Part shown: positions 1 through 6,361 of the stretch, one piece after another
Layout of the letters: each line of letters opens with the position of its first letter
Numbering within the stretch: position 1 is the first letter of the stretch
Notes under the pieces: model-generated
Databases searched by the model: none
What the model was told of the DNA's origin: nothing
What the model saw: only the letters and a program-made list of their open reading frames with translations
Translations under genes and position numbers: made by a program
Origin: JBCDGZ01 sp038750655
Lineage (GTDB): Bacteria > Bacteroidota > Bacteroidia > Chitinophagales > Saprospiraceae
Reading direction: 5' to 3'
NCBI GenBank assembly: GCA_038750655.1
Contig: JBCDGZ010000121.1
Coordinates: forward strand, 1-23,576
DNA length: 23,576 bases

Positions 1-300
1 ATCACCATTTTAAGTAAGAACGGGAATATGTATCATTTAAATTCTATATTTATGGATACATACTTTCTCCAATTCCTTGAAAAACTTATAGGATACGACT
101 TAGATTTTAACAGTTTTACAAAATATGATAATGGAGAAAGCGTCATAATTTATCCTGAACAACTAGCAGGTAAAGAGCTATATGAAAAAAAATTGGATAG
201 TTTACAAGCCACAATTAATTATATCCTGAGGCAATTAATGATTTACAATATTGCCAGTGGAATTATTAAACGTGATATTAGACAGGCTTTACTTCAATAG
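1..300 (+). CDS. C-terminal part of an unrecognised protein (partial)
   Basis: The reading frame is open from the first base to a TAG at 298-300, so the gene probably begins before the window; an internal ATG at 28 would give 90 residues. The product is rich in Ile, Leu, Tyr and Lys, has no export signal that I can see, and its second half is predicted helical by eye (around LYEKKLDSLQATINYILRQL). The base composition is AT-rich compared with the S53 gene that follows. I do not recognise a family. No neighbour within the window indicates a role; the following gene runs on the opposite strand. Confidence 0.45.
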   Translation: MTILSKNGNMYHLNSIFMDTYFLQFLEKLIGYDLDFNSFTKYDNGESVIIYPEQLAGKELYEKKLDSLQATINYILRQLMIYNIASGIIKRDIRQALLQ

Positions 301-590
301 GAATAGAAATATAGCGTGGCGCTCACTACAGCCATTGGAAAAAATGCAGCTATCTGGGGCCAGCAACAATAGGTATTTAATACAAGTCTCGACTGTTTCT
401 CAAATTAATAATTTCATATGACTCATAATAAAGAATTATACAAAGAAGTCATTGCTTTGATTGGCTTGAAGCATGAAAATATCCAAGAGCATACGACAAT
501 AAATATTGATTTAGAAATAATACCATCGCCCTGCACCACTCCAACTATACAGGACGATGCCCTCTCCCCCCAATCAATACGCTCCCTTCC
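301..590. other. Intergenic stretch with a doubtful short ORF
   Basis: About 290 bases with no convincing gene. A plus-strand frame opens at ATG 418 and runs to 681, but only its first 50-60 codons lie outside the S53 gene. Those begin MTHNKELYKEVIALIGLKHE and look faintly like the first helix of a carrier-protein-type fold; the rest is antisense to the S53 3' end. It could be a remnant of a truncated gene. I see no clear terminator hairpin for the S53 gene here. Confidence 0.3.
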
Positions 591-1733
591 CTACGTCAAC
601 CCCTGTACCAGGGCCTTAAACTTCGGGGACCCCCACCCCGTGCAGGCGTCAAAACCGACCTTCGCCGTATACCCCGGATAGTTCGCCGATGGCTGGTTGT
701 TACCGACGGTGATGTCATTAAAGCCCTGTTGAGAACGGGCAGTTTTGTAGAGGAGGGGGTTGAAGAAGCCGAGTCTTGTCTTGAGTTTTTGGTTGAGTAG
801 GGCAATCATAGCGGCCCAGAGTGGTGTGGCGGCGCTGGTCCCACCGCCGGGGCCCTCCTGATCACCCACCCGGATGTCGTAAGAAGAGAAGGCGGCGACG
901 GCAGAGACATCGGGCAGCACCCGGCCTTTGCGAGCCCCTTTGTTGGCAGAGCGGATATTGATCTTAGCCGTGGTCTGGTAGCTAGGGGGCGCGTAGAGAT
1001 TGCTGACGCCGCCGCCGGTGGCTCCACCGCTCAAGGGGCGATCGCTGTTGTTCCAGACCTGCTCGCCTTCAATCTTGTTATGCTCGCCGACAAACTCCGT
1101 GCCGCCGCAGGCCAGAACGAAAGGATGGCTGGCGGGGAAGTTGACGTGCGCCTTCTCATCAGGGTTGGGGAAGGCCCGGGAGCCTAGCATGTAATCTGAG
1201 GAGCCGCCGTCGCCGGTGGCCGCACAGACGGTGACTTTATTTTTCTTGGCCAAGGCCAGGGCCTTATCTACCGCCTCAATGTCGGCGGACTCCCAGTACG
1301 CTTCACTCATGCCCCAGGAGATGGAGATAACCGAATTGTTGTGTTTATCCGTAGCGGCAGCCGTGATGGCTTGAGCAAAACTGGCCGGCGCATTGGGAGC
1401 GCGGTAAACAACAATCTGCGCAGCGGGAGCAATCGCTCCAACGATTTCAATATCCATGTAAACTTCTACGGGGGAACCATTACTCAGCTGACCAGGAAGT
1501 TCTTCAACAATGACATTGGGGGGCTTCATGCCCAGTGTATTTTCAAAATACGTGTTGATAGAATCCTGGTCAAAGCTGGCCCCGAAATCCAAAATGGCAA
1601 TAGACTGCCCCTTGCCTTTCAGATTGGCTGGAATGCCGTAGTAGCGAGCAATCTGAACGGGGGTAAATGTGGTAGTCAATTCAGAGGGTACAGGAGAACG
1701 ATGTCTCCCAAAGAAAACATTAGAAGAGTTCAT
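591..1733 (-). CDS. S53 (sedolisin/kumamolisin-type) serine-carboxyl peptidase, no prodomain
   Basis: A 380-residue endopeptidase of family S53. The expected catalytic residues are visible: Glu90 and Asp94 in EVYMD, the oxyanion Asp175 in ATGDGG, and the nucleophile Ser300 in GGGTSAATP. The C-terminal calcium site is suggested by FNDITVG (Asp339) and FDACTGWGSP (Asp362). Typical S53 enzymes are secreted with a large N-terminal activation domain. This one starts directly at the catalytic domain (FTPVQIARYYGIP at about 23-35) and has no signal peptide, which fits a cytoplasmic or conditionally acting enzyme. It is divergent from the RiPP precursor gene, with a 394-bp gap. Inference: it may remove the NHLP leader or act in self-protection; nothing in the sequence proves the substrate. 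The ATG at 1733 is the first in frame before the conserved domain. Confidence 0.88.
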   Translation of the reverse strand: MNSSNVFFGRHRSPVPSELTTTFTPVQIARYYGIPANLKGKGQSIAILDFGASFDQDSINTYFENTLGMKPPNVIVEELPGQLSNGSPVEVYMDIEIVGAIAPAAQIVVYRAPNAPASFAQAITAAATDKHNNSVISISWGMSEAYWESADIEAVDKALALAKKNKVTVCAATGDGGSSDYMLGSRAFPNPDEKAHVNFPASHPFVLACGGTEFVGEHNKIEGEQVWNNSDRPLSGGATGGGVSNLYAPPSYQTTAKINIRSANKGARKGRVLPDVSAVAAFSSYDIRVGDQEGPGGGTSAATPLWAAMIALLNQKLKTRLGFFNPLLYKTARSQQGFNDITVGNNQPSANYPGYTAKVGFDACTGWGSPKFKALVQGLT

Positions 1734-1879
1734 TGTGTTTTGGTTTTGAATATTGAGGTGAAAATTCGGTTTTAAATTTAGGAAAATTTATTTCACTAAA
1801 TAATAAAACATTAAAAAAAATCTGTATATTTAGGATGTGATTAACGTCTAATGTAAATTACAGGCCCCAAAGCACCATT

Positions 1880-1891
1880 TTCTGACCAGAA
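1880..1891. promoter_or_regulatory. Short palindrome TTCTG-AC-CAGAA
   Basis: Perfect 5-bp arms with a 2-bp centre lie between the divergent protease and precursor genes. It could be an operator half-site pair, but a palindrome this short also occurs by chance. Confidence 0.2.
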
Positions 1892-2015
1892 TACAGGATC
1901 ACCTACCCTCCTATTGTATTCTATTTTACTTCCAACATCGCTTGTTGATTTACACTAAAGAGTTTAGAAACCCGCTCTTGGCATCTACAATCTGTACTGC
2001 TAACATGAACCGTCT

Positions 2016-2034
2016 GTTAAGTGTTACGCTTAAC
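2016..2034. promoter_or_regulatory. Dyad GTTAAG-N7-CTTAAC upstream of the precursor
   Basis: Six-base perfect arms with a seven-base centre lie about 94 bases before the precursor ATG. The symmetry and size suit a dimeric regulator's binding site or a small 5'-leader hairpin. No regulator gene is present in the cluster itself, so the binding partner is unknown. Confidence 0.3.
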
Positions 2035-2127
2035 TGGACTGCTGGTGTATTGCCATAGGTATTCACCTACTCATTAATCAAAAATGCTTTCTTTAATTTA
2101 ATTCATCATCTTCCAAAATAATTTATC

Positions 2128-2658
2128 ATGGATACCAACAGCGAAAAAAATCGTTTGATCATGGCCGATGTGGTGGCCCAAACCTGGAACGATCCTAAGT
2201 TTAAAGCCAAAGTACTGGATGATCCTAAAAAAGTACTCGTCAAAGCTGGAGTCGAAGGCATCGGTGACAATCACCATATTGTCGCCCACGCCAATTCTGA
2301 CAACAAGAAATACATTGTACTGCCTGCTGGATTATCACCACATCAGTATATGCCGCAGCTGAGTAAGTTCCTCAGTCGCTGCTCTCCGCTCGATCCTAAT
2401 TTAGAATTATCGCTGGTGCAAAATGCCCACAATACGACTCACGTTGTGCTTCCAGTTCGTCCGCCTTCTGGCCCAGGCAAACTCGATGCGTCACACGCTC
2501 ACATTGCCGCCGCCGCGGGTTGGGAAGCCATCAATCTTTATACCTCGGCCAATGTCGCCGGAGAGGCGAATGCCGCCGGTGTACAGAATGCTGTCGGGGC
2601 TACTGAAGTTGCTGGTGCCGCCGTTGCTGTTGCCGTTGTAGGGGTCGTACTCACCTAA
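2128..2658 (+). CDS. Proteusin RiPP precursor: NHLP leader plus NX5N hexad core
   Basis: A 176-residue precursor. Residues about 11-45 carry the nitrile-hydratase-like leader signature (TWNDPKFKAKVLDDPKKVL), followed by the usual strand ending in VLP (51-67). A second VLP-ending strand lies at 94-110. The predicted core starts after the small-residue run AAAAG (127-131), giving about 45 residues (132-176, bases 2521-2655), of which 13 are Ala, 10 Val and 5 Gly. Asn sits at 136, 142, 148 and 154, exactly six apart, and Gly at 145, 151, 157 and 163. The C-terminus is a hydrophobic Val/Ala tail ending in LT. This matches the NX5N pattern known for polytheonamide-type proteusins, where Asn is N-methylated and alternate residues are D. 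The core has no Cys, so it is not a thioether peptide. The exact cleavage site is inferred, as no GG site is present. Confidence 0.9.
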   Translation: MDTNSEKNRLIMADVVAQTWNDPKFKAKVLDDPKKVLVKAGVEGIGDNHHIVAHANSDNKKYIVLPAGLSPHQYMPQLSKFLSRCSPLDPNLELSLVQNAHNTTHVVLPVRPPSGPGKLDASHAHIAAAAGWEAINLYTSANVAGEANAAGVQNAVGATEVAGAAVAVAVVGVVLT

Positions 2659-2698
2659 CCTACTGGCGAAGAACGCATTTAAAAATGCTAGATCACGA

Positions 2699-2746
2699 AT
2701 TGCGCAACAGATGTATGTCTGCACGGAGGTACCTCTGTTGTGCAAT
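2699..2746 (+). promoter_or_regulatory. Strong hairpin between precursor and maturation genes
   Basis: Bases 2699-2711 pair with 2734-2746 over 13 bp (one G-U). After a one-base mismatch, 2713-2716 pairs with 2729-2732 (one G-U), leaving a 12-base loop. It lies 40 bases after the precursor stop and 26 bases before the epimerase ATG. There is no long U-tract, so it is more likely a partial terminator, an RNA-processing site or an mRNA 3'-end stabiliser than a full terminator. Such an element would let the precursor be made in excess over its enzymes. Confidence 0.7.
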
Positions 2747-2772
2747 ATTCTATCATCAAAAAAACAACTATT

Positions 2773-4311
2773 ATGAACCTCAAATGGGCCGCAACGTTAA
2801 AAACTGTGCAAGAGGGACTCGACTCCGGAGAGATTATTAAACTAATGGGCCGTCCCGAAAATGTCGATCCAGCCTACACCCGAAGTATTGCACGTACCAA
2901 ACGCTTTTTGGAGCGCTGGACAGCTGATCCTAAATTTAGAGAACTCGCCGCCATCGATCCGCAGGAGGCCTGCGAGCAGTACCAACTGAAAGCTGATCCC
3001 GAAGAAATTCGCCTACTTTGGGATCAGGGAGAGTTGAAAAGAAAAAAAGATAATGAACCTACCCCACTCGCGGTCCGTCGTTACGAGTCTTTCATCCGCG
3101 AAAAACTGGAGTGGCGAGACATCATTCGCAAAGATTCTCACCCCTCCAATCCTCCGTTCAAAAACTGGCGCATCCGTCAAATCTATCGCAGCTTTAGCGA
3201 GCTGGGTATGATCAAAGCCCACGGCATCGTTCACGCTCCGGTCGTATTCGAGCTGAGCAAAGGCTGCTCGGTAGGCTGCTGGTTTTGTGGCGTCGCTGCT
3301 CCAAAATTAGGAGACATCTGGCAATACACCGAACGCAATGCTAAGTTTTGGCGAGAATGTTTGGAGGTCGTTAAATCCATCATTGGGCCAGCGGCGGCTC
3401 GCGGGTTCTGCTACTGGGCATCTGATCCATTCGATAATCCTGAGTACGAAAAATTCCTCATCGATTTTCACGACATCTTAAATAATTTTCCACAAACGAC
3501 AACTGCTATTCCACAACGCAACTTCGATCGTACCCGCGAGTTCCTCGCCTTGAGTGAAAGCAAACAGGGGCTGCTCGAACGCTTCTCCATCCTTAGTCTT
3601 GGCCAACTGCAAAAAGTTTTTAACGCTTTTACCGCAGAAGAATTATTGTACGTTGAGCTGGTCACCCAAAATAAAGGCGCACTGACCGGAAAGGCCGTAG
3701 CGGGCCGGGCGCGCTTACCAAAATTCAAAAAGCTGATTGATAAAACCATGAAGTATGTCGATCCTACATTGACCAGTACCATCGCCTGTGTCTCTGGATT
3801 TCTCTTTAATATGGTCGACCAAAAAGTCAAACTGATCAGCCCTTGTAATGCTAATGATAAATGGCCCTTGGGCTATTATATTTACGATGAGCAGCCCTTC
3901 GAAACACCCGAAGAATTGGAGCGCATTATGAATCAAATGATCGAAGACCATATGGTCGAAAGGGTAGGTCCGGGAATGAAATTCGACATCCGAAAAAATC
4001 TAACTTTCTCTAAGATGGACAATGGATTTGAACTGTCTACTTTGACAACTAAGCACATGTATCTCGACAAACCGATCTGGCAATCGATGGGTAAAATGTT
4101 CAACAATGGCCGGCGTATTCACGATGATGCAACGATTGGTGAGCTGGCCGTAGAGCTGGAATCCAAATATGAGATTCCTTTGGCAGAGAGCTTATTTTAC
4201 ATCAACCAGATGTTTAGAGAAGGTATCTTTTCTGCCGAACCGCCCTGGCGTCCTTCGCCCAATTCGGAGTCACTGGTGGCCATTGAAACCCCATCAACCA
4301 ATGCGTTATAA
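2773..4311 (+). CDS. Radical SAM RiPP peptidyl epimerase, PoyD/OspD-like
   Basis: A 512-residue radical SAM enzyme of the family that turns L- into D-residues in proteusin cores. The [4Fe-4S] motif is CSVGCWFC (Cys165, Cys169, Cys172), flanked by the characteristic ELSKG and GVAAPK. The hydrogen donor in this family is a Cys; Cys358 in SPCNANDKWPLGY and Cys339 are candidates (inference). Residues about 44-80 (ERWTADPKFRELAAIDPQEA) strikingly resemble the helical part of the substrate leader. The C-terminus (about 432-488) looks like a small winged-helix, PqqD-like module that could bind leader. I chose the ATG at 2773; an in-frame GTG at 2740 lies inside the hairpin and would add 11 poor residues. 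The gene is followed after 32 bases by the second radical SAM gene. Confidence 0.9.
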   Translation: MNLKWAATLKTVQEGLDSGEIIKLMGRPENVDPAYTRSIARTKRFLERWTADPKFRELAAIDPQEACEQYQLKADPEEIRLLWDQGELKRKKDNEPTPLAVRRYESFIREKLEWRDIIRKDSHPSNPPFKNWRIRQIYRSFSELGMIKAHGIVHAPVVFELSKGCSVGCWFCGVAAPKLGDIWQYTERNAKFWRECLEVVKSIIGPAAARGFCYWASDPFDNPEYEKFLIDFHDILNNFPQTTTAIPQRNFDRTREFLALSESKQGLLERFSILSLGQLQKVFNAFTAEELLYVELVTQNKGALTGKAVAGRARLPKFKKLIDKTMKYVDPTLTSTIACVSGFLFNMVDQKVKLISPCNANDKWPLGYYIYDEQPFETPEELERIMNQMIEDHMVERVGPGMKFDIRKNLTFSKMDNGFELSTLTTKHMYLDKPIWQSMGKMFNNGRRIHDDATIGELAVELESKYEIPLAESLFYINQMFREGIFSAEPPWRPSPNSESLVAIETPSTNAL

Positions 4312-4343
4312 AACTTATTTGTCAAACCCTTTAACTATGCCTT

Positions 4344-6332
4344 ATGAAAACAGATGTTTGTCTGGTTTGTATGCCCTACGCTAGCGTGGAGCGCCCTTCT
4401 ATCGCTTTGGGACTGTTGGAAAATTATATACAAACGGCGGGCTACAGCTGCTCGACCCTGTACGCTAACATGCACTTCGCCGAGTTGATTGGCACCATCG
4501 GTTATCAGGCTATTGAGTTGAGTTACAACGAAGACTTGCTCGGGGAGTGGACTTTTGCGGGGGCTGCCTTTCCCGCGTTTGAACCCGACCATGATGCTTA
4601 TTTCAGGACCTTCCCCGATACGCCTGCCTCGTTCAAGACCGGCCTCTGGACCATCCGAAACAAGGCCGATGAATTTATTGATAATATGGTAAAAAGTATT
4701 CTGGCTCTTAACCCCCGCATCGTTGGTTGTACGTCTAACTTCCAGCAAAACTGCGCTTCACTGGCAGTGCTACGGCGTATTAAGGCCAGACGGCCGGAGG
4801 TGATTACGATGATGGGGGGAGCCAACTGCGAAAGTGAGATGGGCCAAACTCTAGTGGATCATTTCCCCTGGCTGGACTTTGCCGTCTCCGGGGAGGCCGA
4901 CGGTCTGATCGTTCCATTGGTGAAGCTGCTGCTAGAAAAAGGAACCAACTTGAATGCGGAGGAAATTCCTTACGGGGTACTGAGGACGGAAGAGAAAAAA
5001 GAATTCAGCCCAGCCGACTTTTTCAAAAAGCCCGCCCGCGCCATCGTGGAAGATATGGATACCGTAGGGGCTCCAATTTATGATGCTTACTTTGAGATGC
5101 TGAACGTTTCACCAATCAAGGACTACATTCGCCCCGGCTTGGTCATTGAAACGGCGCGGGGCTGCTGGTGGGGAGCCAAGCACCACTGCACCTTCTGTGG
5201 CCTCAACGGCAACGGAATGGATTATCGGTCTAAGTCCCCCGATCGGGTGATGGGGGAGTTTGACAATATGGCCCAACGCTATGGCCTGCGCAACTTTGAG
5301 GTCGTCGATAATATCCTCGACATGCGATACATTAATTCGCTGATGGATAATTTTTCCCAAAAAGAACCGCCCTACTCTATTTTCTACGAGACCAAGGCCA
5401 ATCTCAAAAGAGATCAAGTCCGTAAGCTGGCCGAGGCTGGTGTGAAATGGATTCAACCTGGTTTTGAAAGTCTGATTGATGAATTTCTCAAACTGATTGA
5501 TAAAGGAACAACGTCGCTACAAAATGTGATGACCCTCAAATGGTGTCGCGAATATGGTGTGCGGTGTTCGTGGAATATGTTATGTGGTGCTCCCAGTGAA
5601 TCACAAGATTGGTACTTGGAGCTAGCGGAAAAAATGCCGCTACTGCATCATTTGCAACCACCACAAGGCATCATCAAAATGCGTTACGATCGCTTCAGTC
5701 CTTACCATGAACGGGCCGCTTCTTTTGGGATCAAATTGGTGCCTTACAAAAGCTATTTTTACGTCTATCCACTTTCCGAAGAAAAGATGAAAGACCTGGC
5801 CTATTTCTTTCAGGATAAAAAAGAGGTGGTAGACGGTAAAGTTCTCCGACGGACACTGAGTTATAACCTGCCTGGCTACAATCGGGTGCACGAAGAAATC
5901 ACGAATTGGTCTTCCTATTTTTGGGGATCAGGAATGCCTCCTATTCTTTGTTTGAACGAACGTGATGATGGATCAATTAGAATTTTGGATAGTCGATTTA
6001 TAGCCACCAAGCGAAGTCATGAATTAACCGGGATGAGCGCAGCGATCTATTTGCTTTGTGAAAAATCGGCTACTAAGGAAAAACTAGTGAAAGCTCTATC
6101 GAAGCAATTCAATACAGCATTGACTTGGGAGGATGTTGAACCCAAAGTAGAACAGCTAATGAGTGATGCACTGATGATGAAAATCAGTGGTCGCTACCTG
6201 GCGCTGGCGCTGCGTGGAGCCATTCCTAGCCTCACCCCTACTTTCGATTTTCCCGGCGGACACATCTACAATGCTACTCGTAAAAATCTGCTGACGCCTA
6301 AGTACAAAGAAATCTGGACCGGCGCGCTGTAA
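4344..6332 (+). CDS. B12-type radical SAM RiPP maturase (TIGR03975-like, PoyB/PoyC relatives)
   Basis: A 662-residue protein. The N-terminal half (about 1-200) resembles a cobalamin-binding domain, with MMGGANCESEMG at 156-167 and VSGEAD at 181-186. The radical SAM cluster motif is the family-typical GCWWGAKHHCTFCGLNG, with Cys274, Cys282 and Cys285 spaced Cx7CxxC. Members of this family in the polytheonamide pathway methylate unactivated carbons of the core, so C-methylation of Val/Ala/Ile-type positions is the likely role (established for PoyB/PoyC, inferred here). Residues about 558-622, ending ISGRYLALAL, look like a winged-helix recognition module. The gene lies in the same operon as the epimerase (32-base gap) and the TPR-methyltransferase. 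Only one such enzyme is present, against two in polytheonamide. Confidence 0.88.
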   Translation: MKTDVCLVCMPYASVERPSIALGLLENYIQTAGYSCSTLYANMHFAELIGTIGYQAIELSYNEDLLGEWTFAGAAFPAFEPDHDAYFRTFPDTPASFKTGLWTIRNKADEFIDNMVKSILALNPRIVGCTSNFQQNCASLAVLRRIKARRPEVITMMGGANCESEMGQTLVDHFPWLDFAVSGEADGLIVPLVKLLLEKGTNLNAEEIPYGVLRTEEKKEFSPADFFKKPARAIVEDMDTVGAPIYDAYFEMLNVSPIKDYIRPGLVIETARGCWWGAKHHCTFCGLNGNGMDYRSKSPDRVMGEFDNMAQRYGLRNFEVVDNILDMRYINSLMDNFSQKEPPYSIFYETKANLKRDQVRKLAEAGVKWIQPGFESLIDEFLKLIDKGTTSLQNVMTLKWCREYGVRCSWNMLCGAPSESQDWYLELAEKMPLLHHLQPPQGIIKMRYDRFSPYHERAASFGIKLVPYKSYFYVYPLSEEKMKDLAYFFQDKKEVVDGKVLRRTLSYNLPGYNRVHEEITNWSSYFWGSGMPPILCLNERDDGSIRILDSRFIATKRSHELTGMSAAIYLLCEKSATKEKLVKALSKQFNTALTWEDVEPKVEQLMSDALMMKISGRYLALALRGAIPSLTPTFDFPGGHIYNATRKNLLTPKYKEIWTGAL

Positions 6333-6361
6333 CACATTTTTATAAATCAAAACAAAAAACG

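Larger units (their letters stand above)
1734..2127. promoter_or_regulatory. Divergent intergenic region between protease and precursor
   Basis: 394 AT-rich bases separate two divergent genes, so promoters for both the protease and the precursor operon should lie here. I could not find a full TTTG-N19-TAnnTTTG match. A near match to the -7 element, TATATTTA, lies at 1825-1832 on the plus strand without a good -33 element. Two short dyads, listed separately, are the only other structure I see. Confidence 0.5.

Noticed and set aside
1341..1775. 144-residue plus-strand ORF
   Set aside because: Antisense to the well-supported S53 peptidase; no domain recognisable.
2740..2772. GTG start extending the epimerase by 11 residues
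   Set aside because: It lies within the right arm of the intergenic hairpin; ATG 2773 fits better.
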